Assembly (NCBI GenBank): GCA_964503615.1
Contig: CAZDBA010000019.1
Location: 1 to 42,017, forward strand
Source: CAZDBA01 sp964503615
Lineage (GTDB): Bacteria > Planctomycetota > Planctomycetia > Pirellulales > Pirellulaceae
Length of the DNA stretch: 42,017 nt
Direction of reading: 5' to 3'
Both the position numbers and the translations under genes were made by a program. Positions 1-9,230 of this stretch are shown here, in pieces (position 1 is the first letter of the stretch; each line of letters starts with the position of its first letter). Below the pieces are notes generated by a model. The model had not been told where the DNA came from, did not search any database, and saw nothing but the letters and a program-made list of their open reading frames with translations.

Positions 1-31
1 CACTACGAACCGCCAAGGAGTTTGAATCGGC

Positions 32-3000
32 CTAGTATTGCTGCCCTGGCGCTGGGATTGGGATCTGTTTAATATCGGCCATTCGATAGGGGCGTTTTCG
101 TTTGTACAACTCAAGTCGCCCGTTAAGTCCTTCGGTACGACTTCGGCCGTAGGTTTCAGAACTGATCGAGTCGGTGATCAGGTCGACCGCTTTCTGCTGA
201 TGCAGTAGTGCTTCGTCGAAATCACCTAGTTCCGCGTAGGCTGCTGCTGCGATTTCGAACACAACAGGCGAGTCATCGTAGATGGCCAGTAAAGGCTTTA
301 CGATCTCCAGACTTTTTTTACCGTTGCGTTCTGTTTCAAATGGCGAGGTCGCCAGCACCCAAGCGTGCAAGTATTTGAGCAACGTTTCGTTGGGAGCCAG
401 TTCCGCCAGCTGCTCAAGCTGCTCAATCGCGACACCAAAGTTGCCTGTGAGAAATTCGCAATGAGCCAAATGCCGCTTTGTAGGCAGGTCACTTGGTTGC
501 AGTCGGTTTGCATACCTTAAAAACGATCGAGCATCTTCAAAAGAACCTTTGTTTAAATAGATGAAGCCCAACTCGGCAGCTACATCGTTCAGGTTACGTC
601 GATTCTCCCAAACGACCAGTAAATACTCAGTCGCTTTGCGGTACTCTTCAATGTAGTAGTACATGCGGCCAATTTCAGCGTGAACCTCCCACCGCTCTGG
701 GTAAATTTCCAGATACTCTTTCAATTGGTCGATCGCTTCAATAACTTTTTCGCGATGCTTCAGCACCTTTGCACGTCCCAAGATCGCTTTGGTGTTGGTT
801 GGGTTTATTCGAATCGCTCTATTAAACAACAACTCGGCCTCGTTTAACATCGATTGTCGATCCACACTGTCTTTTACCATGGTTGAATCGAGGAGACGTA
901 GATTCCCATAGCCGACACAGGCCAATTCGCATCGAGGGTCTTTTTCCAACGCCGCAGAGTACGCTTCACGAGCCTTTTTCCCGTCTCCTTGCGCTTCCAA
1001 CTCAACGGCACGACGACAAAGCTGATTCGCATAGCTGGCTTTGGAAAGTTCCGCAAACATTTCGCCGTCATTTTCTGAGCCGATCTCTTCGAATCGATTT
1101 TGCAATCGAGCAAAATTGCCGATTCGTTTCGGGTTTACCCAGTAACCGGGCAACAAGGAAAAATCCTTCAGGCATCTCCAGTAGTTGCCTCCCAGTGAGT
1201 TGAAGTCCAATTGCACTTGGTCTGCGGAAATTTTTTGGGTCGGATAAAATACTCGTATATGATCTTCCGAGTCCACCAGCCAACCGAAGGGGGCTGTGGG
1301 AATGCGTTGGTCGGACAACCATTGGCCGTACAAGATCTCCATTTTGAGCATCATGCCTTCCGAAGCCGCACCGTAGCGGAAAGGGAAGTTTGCGTTTTCG
1401 ACCAAGTCTCGCACTTTTGAGTGGCTGCTTGCCATGTCGGGTGAGTCTTTGTCGAGATAAATCGCGACGACATCGATTTTTTCCTCCGCCAACTCAGACG
1501 CTTCCTCGCCAAACTCTCTAAGCAGTTCTTTAGATTCGTTTGAATCGTCAATGAACACCACAGCCATCCGCCTCTCGTCGATCGTTTGCAAAGGGACCCA
1601 AGCCATACGTTCGCTTTGGAACTGAAGCCGCGGCATTCTCATTGGAGGGTTCAGCAAGGAATGCGTTGCAGAAATTTTTCGACTGGGCTTGGGTTCAATC
1701 TCTTTGAATAGTCCGATGTCAAAACGGGTGTCCGTAAGTTCCGCCGGTTCTGATTCACCTTCAACGATCCGGTAGCGTGTTCCCGGCTTGATCCCTGAAA
1801 AACTCTGTTGCTCACCGAGTGGCCAATGAACGATCACTCCCTGGATAACTGCATCTTTGGGAATGCCGAAATGAAGTCGTTTCGATGATTGCGCGAGAGT
1901 TCCGGATCCTGCCGTGACCGACTTTATCAGTGGCCGACCACGCCCCTTCAAATAAAGTTCGACCCGAGCACCAATGGCATCGCTGTTGGACTTGGTCCCT
2001 CTCAGTTGAATTCCCACAAACTGATTCTCGGTTTCTATTTGATTACCGAGTACTCGAAGCATGGGAGCGGTTCGTGAAGTTACGATCAGGTCCAAGTCCC
2101 CATCGTGATCCCAGTCGGTCGACGCAATGGCTCTTCCGTCATCTGGAAAGTCGATACCCGACGAAGCCGAATAGTTTGCAAACCCGATTGGCCCCATACT
2201 TAACAGGCACACGTTTTGCTGATTTTGCCCGAAAGATTTTCCTCTTCGTATTTTGTCAGTGATATTTCGGGTTACTAACTCAAACCGTTCCCGTTTGGTA
2301 AGGTCGGGAAAATTCGTGATTGAAGCATCGGTCTCGGCGTTGGCCAAATAGATCGATGTCAAAAGTTGTTCGGCTTTATCCTGGGGTCCTTGTGTGAACC
2401 AGCCGTTGGTCAGCATTAAATCGTCGAAGCCATCATTGTTAAAATCCATGGCCACGCTGCTGAACGAATTTTGCGTTGCAAAGATCGGTTTTGGTAATTG
2501 ATATTCAGTAAAAGACTTCTTCTTGCCGGGCTTGGAATACAGGATTCGGCTTTCTTGAGAAGTCATTTTATAGATCTCGCCAAAAAACGAACTTCTTTGC
2601 TCGTCGGTTGGCAAAAACTGGTACGAGGCTTCATAAAAATTGTTGGCCATAAAAAAGTCAAAATGGCCGTCGCCGTTGAACTCGCCAAACGAACAACTAC
2701 GAGTTGCGGTTTCCAAGTCTTGAGCGGGAATTTCTTTGTTGATGTCGATAAACCAACCGTCATTGTTTTGGTAGAAAACATCCACGCCAAACTCGTTGGC
2801 AAGCATAAGATCCTGATCACCGTCCAGATCGTAATCGCACCAGATCGCGCACCGTGTGTGGCGAATATTGTTCTCTCGCAATCCAACTTTGTCGGTAACG
2901 TCAACGAAACTCCAGCCCTCTTCGTTTCGTAGCAAAACGTTTCGGCCTCCTGAAGTTGACCGTACATAAGAGTCGGGCAGCGGCAATAGATCCTGTTCGT

Positions 3001-4201
3001 CCAGGATCATGTTGTACTTGCAAATATAGAGATCGAGGTCGCCATCGTTGTCAAAATCGGCCGCTGAAATCGAGCCACCACCATGTCCTGCGAGCAGTTT
3101 GTGCTCTAACAGAAAATTGCCTTTGCCGTCGTTGGAAAACAATAGCAATTCTTCCGAAGTCGTGATGGCGAGATCTTCGTCGCCGTCGTTGTCCAGATCC
3201 ACAAACAATGCGGCTCGGCATCCATCCAGAAGGTCAACATTCGCGCTCTTTGCGGTGTTGTCTACTGTGCCGTCTGGGTTTTGGGATAGCAAAATGTTGG
3301 GCAAGCCCACAGGCTGACAAAGGTAAATGTCTTCGAGCCCGTCTCCATTAGGATCACCAATCGCGATTCCAAGGTTACCCGTAATGTCGATTCCCGGGAT
3401 CAACTTTGCCCACTCGTCGACACCGATATTCAGTTGAGACGAATAGACATCGTCATGCTGGAGAACATTTTCAGTAATGTCTTGAAACGCAAGTCCGTCG
3501 TTGGACGCAGATTTGACTTCTTCGTGCGCGATGATCTGCAACTCGCTTAGTTCAATATTTCCCGGGTTTACCTCGTCAATCTTCCATCGTGTCGAACACA
3601 TCGAAGTCGATTCAAGTCCCACGTTCTCACGTATCTCACCAAAAGTCCTGGCAACTACGGTAACTTTGAGATACTTTTCTGAAATCTCCACCTTGGTTGG
3701 TGTCAATTTTGTTCTGAATTTCCTGGCTTCGTCCCATGGCTTGTACATGTTGTCGACCAGGTTTTGAAGTCCGTCAGTTTCGAACAGAGGCGCTTCCTTT
3801 GAGTAACGCCATCGAGAGACTTCGATGCGACTGGTCGTAAAAGCGGTTTCGGCCCTCGGTCGGTCCACACCGCTGTACTTTAGATTTGGAGCTTCAAAGT
3901 CAGTGCGCTCTACCGACTTTTTAATTCGGCAATCGACATGTTTGCTCAATTCGTGCAGCTGAACTCGCAAAATGGGAAACCAGTTGCCAGGCACATCAAG
4001 GCTTTCGTCCAGCCGGTCGGTTAGACCGAACGAAGCCTGCAATTTTTCAGGACTATCGGTACTGATTAACCGAGTATTCGACGGGCCATAGTTCTCAGGC
4101 TTTGGTTTAGAGCACGAGATACAGCAAACAATAAAGATTGCCAAGCCCACGTAAATCCATTGGAATTTAGATACCAAGGAGAAGTAAGATTGAAAACTCA
4201 T
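32..4201 (-). CDS. Secreted or lipid-anchored FG-GAP/VCBS + ASPIC/UnbV protein with thioredoxin-like region and C-terminal TPRs (CRTAC1-like)
   Basis: A 1389-residue exported protein of unknown precise role. The N-terminus has a hydrophobic segment (about 15-29) ending in CISC (C30), a possible but non-canonical lipobox. About 280-706 carries at least seven calcium-binding-type FG-GAP/VCBS motifs (GDPNGDGLEDIYL, DLDNDGDEDLAI, DFDNDGDLDLYI, DWDHDGDLDLIV and others), predicting a beta-propeller. About 722-812 is an ASPIC/UnbV domain (GARVELYLKGRG, FGIPKDA, VIVHWPLGEQQSF). About 855-1000 looks like a thioredoxin/redoxin fold (VVFIDDSNESKELLREFGEE, VVAIYLDKDSP) but has no CxxC or peroxidatic Cys. 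About 1057-1345 holds six or more TPRs. This order is common in planctomycete CRTAC1-like proteins, usually without known function. The length is large even for that group. It probably acts in the periplasm or at the cell surface in protein binding. The fold assignments are confident; the function is not. Confidence 0.85.
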   Translation of the reverse strand: MSFQSYFSLVSKFQWIYVGLAIFIVCCISCSKPKPENYGPSNTRLISTDSPEKLQASFGLTDRLDESLDVPGNWFPILRVQLHELSKHVDCRIKKSVERTDFEAPNLKYSGVDRPRAETAFTTSRIEVSRWRYSKEAPLFETDGLQNLVDNMYKPWDEARKFRTKLTPTKVEISEKYLKVTVVARTFGEIRENVGLESTSMCSTRWKIDEVNPGNIELSELQIIAHEEVKSASNDGLAFQDITENVLQHDDVYSSQLNIGVDEWAKLIPGIDITGNLGIAIGDPNGDGLEDIYLCQPVGLPNILLSQNPDGTVDNTAKSANVDLLDGCRAALFVDLDNDGDEDLAITTSEELLLFSNDGKGNFLLEHKLLAGHGGGSISAADFDNDGDLDLYICKYNMILDEQDLLPLPDSYVRSTSGGRNVLLRNEEGWSFVDVTDKVGLRENNIRHTRCAIWCDYDLDGDQDLMLANEFGVDVFYQNNDGWFIDINKEIPAQDLETATRSCSFGEFNGDGHFDFFMANNFYEASYQFLPTDEQRSSFFGEIYKMTSQESRILYSKPGKKKSFTEYQLPKPIFATQNSFSSVAMDFNNDGFDDLMLTNGWFTQGPQDKAEQLLTSIYLANAETDASITNFPDLTKRERFELVTRNITDKIRRGKSFGQNQQNVCLLSMGPIGFANYSASSGIDFPDDGRAIASTDWDHDGDLDLIVTSRTAPMLRVLGNQIETENQFVGIQLRGTKSNSDAIGARVELYLKGRGRPLIKSVTAGSGTLAQSSKRLHFGIPKDAVIQGVIVHWPLGEQQSFSGIKPGTRYRIVEGESEPAELTDTRFDIGLFKEIEPKPSRKISATHSLLNPPMRMPRLQFQSERMAWVPLQTIDERRMAVVFIDDSNESKELLREFGEEASELAEEKIDVVAIYLDKDSPDMASSHSKVRDLVENANFPFRYGAASEGMMLKMEILYGQWLSDQRIPTAPFGWLVDSEDHIRVFYPTQKISADQVQLDFNSLGGNYWRCLKDFSLLPGYWVNPKRIGNFARLQNRFEEIGSENDGEMFAELSKASYANQLCRRAVELEAQGDGKKAREAYSAALEKDPRCELACVGYGNLRLLDSTMVKDSVDRQSMLNEAELLFNRAIRINPTNTKAILGRAKVLKHREKVIEAIDQLKEYLEIYPERWEVHAEIGRMYYYIEEYRKATEYLLVVWENRRNLNDVAAELGFIYLNKGSFEDARSFLRYANRLQPSDLPTKRHLAHCEFLTGNFGVAIEQLEQLAELAPNETLLKYLHAWVLATSPFETERNGKKSLEIVKPLLAIYDDSPVVFEIAAAAYAELGDFDEALLHQQKAVDLITDSISSETYGRSRTEGLNGRLELYKRKRPYRMADIKQIPIPAPGQQY

Positions 4202-4601
4202 TTTTCAATGAACCCTGGATTGTAGACAGCACTATTTCGGCGCCCCGATATTGTATCGAATTTTCGCTAAACAGCGACATGGGTATCTTAAACATAAAAA
4301 AGCACTGTCAACTAGAAAGATAAAAGGCCCAGCCTTGCCCTCTAACATCTAGCCCACCACGAAACCCCGCTAAAGGGTGATGATTAATTCGTTTTCTAAT
4401 TTATGAGTTGTTTTAGATGTAGGTGGGAAAGTTCAGCCAAGGTCCTGATCCGTCAAAATCTTTGTGAAAATAAGCACCCACAACCATTCGAGGGCAATGC
4501 GCTAGAGGATTAGATAGACCTTGGATCTGTGCCAAAAGAAGCAGTGTTTAAGTTTCGCGGCAAACATGCCAGCCAGCTAAATCGCGTCGCAGCGTCTAAG
4601 G
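4202..4601. other. Intergenic stretch, no gene seen
   Basis: About 400 bases between two minus-strand genes. Apart from the candidate promoter at 4285-4311 I see no convincing reading frame, RNA gene or terminator hairpin. Two TACAAT hexamers (minus strand, within 70 bases of the downstream ATG) could be alternative -10 elements, but neither has a recognisable -35. Confidence 0.5.
4285..4311 (-). promoter_or_regulatory. Candidate sigma70-type promoter for the FG-GAP/UnbV gene
   Basis: On the minus strand a perfect TTGACA (4311-4306) is followed after 15 bases by TAAGAT (4290-4285). This lies about 85-110 bases upstream of the ATG at 4201. The -35 is perfect, but the spacer is short and the -10 has two mismatches. 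Tentative. Confidence 0.35.
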
Positions 4602-5138
4602 CTAATTGCGCGGGTTAACAGCTTCCGCTTCCCAATCGCCGTTGGTTACCGATTTTTTCTTGGGAACCTGTTCCGAACTCCAGTCATTATCTTCCAGCAT
4701 GGGAGTGTTCGTGGGTTCGTTTGACAATCTCAATCCTACGCCGTCGTCTTTTTGGGGATTGGTATCAACTTGTTCCCCAGACCAACCATTGTCTCCGGTG
4801 GTTTTCTTGCCATACGAGCTAGGCATTGTTTTTGAGGATTGCCCAACTTGTTCAGAGTCCCAACCGCCTGCGGTCCGGTCGCGACCGGAGCCCGGCATCG
4901 CCACACCTTTTCTGGGTTGGTCCGTTTTTTCGGAGCGTGACTCAACGAAATCACCGTCTAGCCCTTCCGCTGCTCCCTGTTTGATCCCAGGTTCACTGGA
5001 AGATTTTGGAGCGGGTTGTCCGTTTCGAGAGAATAAAAGAAAAGCGCCAACCGCGATCATAATCAACAGCAACATTCCGCCACCACCTCCCCGTCTGGGA
5101 GCCGGCTGATTGGATTGGGAGGGAATTCCATAACTCAT
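4602..5138 (-). CDS. Small membrane-anchored protein with four W-x-x-E-x-V repeats
   Basis: I do not recognise a family. The 178-residue product starts at the ATG at 5138 (MSYGIPSQ); a 15-residue upstream extension looks non-coding. After a Pro/Arg/Gly-rich start (RRGGGGG, 15-21) there is one hydrophobic span at about 22-37 (MLLLIMIAVGAFLLF), giving a probable single-pass membrane anchor. The rest is polar, Gly/Ser/Lys/Asp-rich and likely disordered. Within it a short motif recurs: GWDSEQV (W93), GWSGEQV (W119), DWSSEQV (W153) and DWEAEAV (W169, at the C-terminus). Spacing is irregular (16-34 residues), as expected for short linear binding motifs on a flexible tail. It is divergent from the secretin gene, so a shared envelope role is possible but not shown. 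Confidence 0.7.
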   Translation of the reverse strand: MSYGIPSQSNQPAPRRGGGGGMLLLIMIAVGAFLLFSRNGQPAPKSSSEPGIKQGAAEGLDGDFVESRSEKTDQPRKGVAMPGSGRDRTAGGWDSEQVGQSSKTMPSSYGKKTTGDNGWSGEQVDTNPQKDDGVGLRLSNEPTNTPMLEDNDWSSEQVPKKKSVTNGDWEAEAVNPRN

Positions 5139-5236
5139 GATACGCTCACTGAATCGGTGGTTAAGTTTGAAACATCTTGGCAACGATCCGGAATTGAAAT
5201 CGCTTTAGCTCAATTTCTCAATTAGGCAAAATCAAG

Positions 5237-5263
5237 GTTATGACGCTGGCAAAACGTTGTCAA
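5237..5263 (-). promoter_or_regulatory. Candidate promoter for the W-x-x-E-x-V repeat gene
   Basis: On the minus strand a perfect TTGACA (5263-5258) is followed after 15 bases by CATAAC (5242-5237), about 100 bases upstream of the ATG at 5138. The short spacer and weak -10 keep this tentative. Confidence 0.3.
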
Positions 5264-5390
5264 GCTTCAGTTTGGGTTGAGTTTGACGGTTATAACCCCT
5301 TCCTACCGAGACCTCAAACTTTATCAACTCACATTCTGATCGGAATAACCCGCAAAGTCGCGCTAAACCTTTCCGATTGTTCCTGTTTTA

Positions 5391-5418
5391 TTGATAAGTT
5401 GAGTTTACGGGATGTAAC
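5391..5418 (+). promoter_or_regulatory. Candidate promoter for the secretin-lipoprotein-FliG-like operon
   Basis: TTGATA (5391-5396), a 16-base spacer, then TGTAAC (5413-5418). It would give a leader of about 240 bases before the ATG at 5670. Five of six and four of six consensus matches; tentative. Confidence 0.25.
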
Positions 5419-5669
5419 GGATCTGCCGATTCCATCTTCAGCGAAACCGGTTTTCAGCCGTTTCGTTCCCGCAACAAAATCAGACTTTGAAATTTCGAGA
5501 CTCATGCATCCTCGCGCTACCTCAATAGGTTGTGCAAGGTTCACAGGGTTACGCCGTAGTTTCAATTAGTTCGTTAGTTCGGGTATTCAAGTTCTGCCCT
5601 TGGTCGACTTTGACTTTGGCAGAACCACAGGCACAGGCGAGTTCGCCCAGAACCAAGGAACAACTGATC

Positions 5670-8600
5670 ATGACGCTTAGACGATCTTTCGTATTAGGAC
5701 TGCTTTCTCCCGTTTTCGGCGCGGTGTCCATCTTGGGATTTTCAGGCACGGCGATGTGTCAAAGTGACCTTGGCTCAACTGACCTACGCTCTCAGGAAAC
5801 TCAATGGCACAGCCAAACCGCTCCGAGTTCGGCAAGAATTGTTCCGCACAATAACGGCTACAACTCGACACAGTCCCTACGGAAGGGTGCAACGCCTGCG
5901 GAAAGGATGCCTCAAAACGATCGTAGTTTTCAGCGACTTACCAGCCCAACCAGCCCGCGCCCTGTACTAAATCATCCGAGCTCCGTTCGAATCGCTTCGG
6001 TTCCCGAACAGGATGGGCAAACGGTTCAAGTTCCCAGTCGTATTTCGGCTGAGAGCACCATTCAGCAGGTTGCTCACTCAAGTCCTCTCCAGCCACCTTT
6101 AGCCTCGCGGACCTACGTCTTGCGAAATTGCGATTGGCGGCAGTTCGAGATCAACATGTTGGAAATGTGGATGCAAGAACCAGAGGTCCAATCGCTCAAA
6201 GACGGAGAGATCATGCGAGTCACGATTCCCGTGCGTGACTCAAACACCGCCAACACGATGCTTATTAATCGTGGCGAGTCCAGTTTGTACTTCGAAGGTA
6301 GCGACAACAAAGTCGAAGAGTGGCAAAACGCCATGCAGCTTTTGGATCGCGTTGAAACTGAACACGATACAGATTCGGTACGACTGATCAGTACCGTTGG
6401 TGTCACCGAAGAGGAGTTTCGCACCGTAAGCTACTTGATCCGAAACCGACAGCAGCAAGACGACAACGAAACGATGGGTGCGATTCAGTTGCCACCTCAA
6501 GAAGGGAGTCAGGAAGAGCCAAGTGGTGGTCCGGTTAAAGCTCGGGTTATGAGCGATCTTGACTTGTTGATTTTGACCGGTGACGCCGATGACGTAAAAG
6601 CACTACAAGACCGAATCAACACGTTTATCGAAGAAGCGAAACGATCCGTTGCGATCACGGAAACCATTTCACTGCAAAATGCCGATCCGACTCAGACGGC
6701 AGAGATCGTGCAAGGAATTTTCGACGCACAGTATGCTCAAAATCTTGGTGTTGCGAACATCAACCCAATCCCGAATCCCAGAGGTTTGTTGGTTACGGGA
6801 AAAGCATCAGCGATCGAAACCGTAAAAGCAATCGTGAGCCAATATGACCAACAGTCTCAAGAACTTCCTCCGGCGACTGCAGGATTCAAACGATATAGCC
6901 CACGCTACATCTCCGCTGTAGATGCAAAGCAACGAGTTGACGAGTACTTTAATCAGGCTCCCAATCAAGGCACCGGAAGTCCTGGCGACCCGGAGAACGT
7001 GCTAACGATTGCTGATGTGCGATCGAACACCTTGTTGGTAAAAGCTTCTCCCAGTTACCTGCAACAAATCGATCTGTTGATGAAAGAACTGGATGTGGTT
7101 GGCAGTGGCAGTACGGCAGAGATTCGTGTTTTCAAACTGAAGAATACAGAGGCCGTGACTTTGCAACCGATTTTGCAATTCGCCCTCAACGGCAATGTTC
7201 CCAATGCTCCGCAGGGTTTTGCTCCCACCACGACCGGAGCGATCGCTCAACTTCCAGTACCAAACCAAGTCGGTGCACAACCCAACGTATCACAGCAAGC
7301 AAGTCGCATGTTGCAGATGATGACTGTTGACCGATCGGGCAAGCAAGTTCGAAGCGGGATCCTGTTTGATGTCACAATCACTGCTGACCAGACGAGCAAC
7401 TCGTTAATCGTAACCGGGCCAGCGGAAAGCATGGACTTGATCGAAGCCTTGATCCAGCGGCTGGACGTTTTGCCCGATGTTGAGACGCAAATCAAAGTCT
7501 TTCAGGTCATTAACGGGGACGCATCAGCTTTGATCAATATGCTCGACACCCTGTTTACTAATGGCCAAGCGAACCTGGGTGCCCAAGGTGGTACTGGCAC
7601 CTTGCCTTTGCAAAGTGCAACAGCCACCGAGGGGCAATCTCTCGCGAACTTGCGATTCACATTGGACGAACGGACAAACTCAATTATCGCTTCCGGGCCC
7701 GTTGGTGATCTCGAAGTCGTTCGAAGCTTGTTGATTCGTTTGGACGAAGAGGATATCAATCGCCGACAGGTCACCGTGTATCGCTTGAACAACGCTTTCT
7801 CAAACGATGTGGCGGACGCAGTTAATGATTGGCTGAACGAACGAACTGCTCTTGTCAGCGACAACTTTGACAGTCCCTTTGTTGCTAACCAACGCGAGGT
7901 GATTGTAGTTCCCGAAACGGTAACGAATACGTTGATCGTCAGTGCATTGCCTGAATATTTTGATGAAGTTATCGAGGTGATCGACCGTCTTGATCGGCGA
8001 CCTCCGATGGTAAAAGTCGAAGTCCTTATCGCCGAAGTCAGTCTCAATGCTTTGGAAGAGTTCGGTGCGGAAATTGGGGTTCAAGATTCACTGTTGTTCG
8101 GTCGTGGCCAATCAATTGCGGACACACTTGACTCCAACTTGCTCACAACGGGCGAAACTTTTGCGGGAGCAGCACAAGCCAACTTTGGCGTCGGAACGAT
8201 CAATCCCGATGTTGGCTTTGGTGGTCTGGTGCTTTCCGCCGGCAACGAATCGGTCAACCTTGTGTTGCGAGCCCTCAAGGACCGTAACTGCTTGCGAGTG
8301 CTAAGCCGACCTCAGTTAATGACCGTCGAAAATCTTCAAGGTCGTGTCGCTGTCGTATCGAACGTGCCTCGTGTTACGGGCACCACCATTACGAACTTTG
8401 GCGTTCAGAACAATATTGAAGATGTCCTCGTGGGTGTAACTCTCGAGGTAACGCCGCGTGTTAGTCCTGATGGGATGATCGTAATGTTTGTTAACGCGAT
8501 CAACTCGCAATTGGGAGCATCCGGAGTCGTCGTTGCCACCGACGCCAACGGCAACCCAATCGAAAGCCCGATCATCAACGAGACTCAGGCTCAGACAACA

Positions 8601-9230
8601 GTAATGGCTCGTAGTGGCCAAACTGTTGTACTTTCCGGATTGATCCAGGAATCGAAAGGGGAAAGCCAGCGTGGTGCACCCATTCTTTCGAACCTGCCTA
8701 TCGTGGGACCCTTGTTCGGATTTGAATCAGACACGGCAAACCGTACTGAACTGTTGATTATATTGAAGCCATTCATCGTCAACGATGGTGACGATTCGGT
8801 TCGCCAACAAAACAACGAAGAATTTGACCGGATGAATTGGTGCATGTGCGATGTCGCTGAACTGTTCGGCTCGACGAATTACGACGATACCGCTTCTTCG
8901 TACGCAGCTCCAATGACCGTTTATCCCGATGCCGATCCTGCGGGTTTGAATCCGCACTATTCGCAAGGTTATCCACAGTCTCAGTATGGGCATCCGGTCG
9001 AACAAGCTCCAGCGTATCCTGTTCAACCTGGGTATCCAGCTCAACCTCAACCTGGGTATGGGCAACCTGTCCCTGTCCAACAAGCTCCACCGATGGACTT
9101 TGAAACTGGTGGAATGCAGTTTCCGCAATCCAACGGTAATGAAAGAAAGGGGCTTTTGAGAAAGTTCCGAGAAGCCACCAACACACCACCCGAACGGAAT
9201 CAACCCGCGATCAACCGTTCCACACCATGA
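5670..9230 (+). CDS. Outer-membrane secretin with multiple N-modules (GspD/PilQ superfamily)
   Basis: A secretin of 1186 residues that should form a multimeric outer-membrane gate. The ATG at 5670 is preceded by AAGGA (5655-5659) and followed by a signal peptide (MTLRRSF, then a hydrophobic run, cleavage perhaps near TAMCQ). The 46 codons upstream are not signal-like and are excluded. About 290-790 holds five or six secretin_N/NolW-type modules, each closing in a 'TNSLIVTGP...LIxxLD' pattern (RSNTLLVKASPSYL, QTSNSLIVTGPAESM, RTNSIIASGPVGDLE, VTNTLIVSALPEYF). About 780-1040 is the secretin domain (VKVEVLIAEVSLNALEEFG, VLSRPQLMTVEN, GVTLEVTPRVSPDGMI, GQTVVLSGLI, LSNLPIVGPLFG, LLIILKPFIV). A Pro/Gln/Tyr-rich tail with PGYP-type repeats follows (about 1070-1140). 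Ordinary GspD is about 650-700 residues, so this one is long. No GspE, GspF or pilin gene lies nearby; the downstream partners are a lipoprotein and a FliG-like protein. Confidence 0.93.
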   Translation: MTLRRSFVLGLLSPVFGAVSILGFSGTAMCQSDLGSTDLRSQETQWHSQTAPSSARIVPHNNGYNSTQSLRKGATPAERMPQNDRSFQRLTSPTSPRPVLNHPSSVRIASVPEQDGQTVQVPSRISAESTIQQVAHSSPLQPPLASRTYVLRNCDWRQFEINMLEMWMQEPEVQSLKDGEIMRVTIPVRDSNTANTMLINRGESSLYFEGSDNKVEEWQNAMQLLDRVETEHDTDSVRLISTVGVTEEEFRTVSYLIRNRQQQDDNETMGAIQLPPQEGSQEEPSGGPVKARVMSDLDLLILTGDADDVKALQDRINTFIEEAKRSVAITETISLQNADPTQTAEIVQGIFDAQYAQNLGVANINPIPNPRGLLVTGKASAIETVKAIVSQYDQQSQELPPATAGFKRYSPRYISAVDAKQRVDEYFNQAPNQGTGSPGDPENVLTIADVRSNTLLVKASPSYLQQIDLLMKELDVVGSGSTAEIRVFKLKNTEAVTLQPILQFALNGNVPNAPQGFAPTTTGAIAQLPVPNQVGAQPNVSQQASRMLQMMTVDRSGKQVRSGILFDVTITADQTSNSLIVTGPAESMDLIEALIQRLDVLPDVETQIKVFQVINGDASALINMLDTLFTNGQANLGAQGGTGTLPLQSATATEGQSLANLRFTLDERTNSIIASGPVGDLEVVRSLLIRLDEEDINRRQVTVYRLNNAFSNDVADAVNDWLNERTALVSDNFDSPFVANQREVIVVPETVTNTLIVSALPEYFDEVIEVIDRLDRRPPMVKVEVLIAEVSLNALEEFGAEIGVQDSLLFGRGQSIADTLDSNLLTTGETFAGAAQANFGVGTINPDVGFGGLVLSAGNESVNLVLRALKDRNCLRVLSRPQLMTVENLQGRVAVVSNVPRVTGTTITNFGVQNNIEDVLVGVTLEVTPRVSPDGMIVMFVNAINSQLGASGVVVATDANGNPIESPIINETQAQTTVMARSGQTVVLSGLIQESKGESQRGAPILSNLPIVGPLFGFESDTANRTELLIILKPFIVNDGDDSVRQQNNEEFDRMNWCMCDVAELFGSTNYDDTASSYAAPMTVYPDADPAGLNPHYSQGYPQSQYGHPVEQAPAYPVQPGYPAQPQPGYGQPVPVQQAPPMDFETGGMQFPQSNGNERKGLLRKFREATNTPPERNQPAINRSTP

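Larger units (their letters stand above)
5139..5669. other. Divergent intergenic region between the repeat protein and the secretin
   Basis: About 530 bases separating genes transcribed outward. It should hold promoters for both; candidates are listed separately. Open frames of about 80-110 codons exist on both strands here, but their products show no signal peptide, domain or normal protein composition, so I treat the region as non-coding. Confidence 0.5.

Noticed and set aside
2498..2932. 144-codon plus-strand frame inside the FG-GAP/UnbV gene
   Set aside because: Antisense to well-formed FG-GAP repeats; its product has no domain, and the real frame explains the sequence.
4606..5109. 167-codon plus-strand frame opposite the W-x-x-E-x-V repeat gene
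   Set aside because: The minus-strand product has an anchor and a periodic motif; the plus-strand product has a Pro/Ser-rich shadow composition.
5240..5569. Open frames of 78-109 codons on both strands in the region upstream of the secretin
   Set aside because: No domain, no ribosome-binding site and opposing frames over the same bases; more likely promoter DNA.
7502..8047. 181-codon minus-strand frame inside the secretin
   Set aside because: Ser/Arg/Thr-rich shadow translation antisense to secretin N-modules.
5670..9230. A complete type II or type IV pilus secretion locus
   Set aside because: Only the secretin is present; no ATPase, platform protein, pseudopilin or prepilin peptidase gene is in the window.
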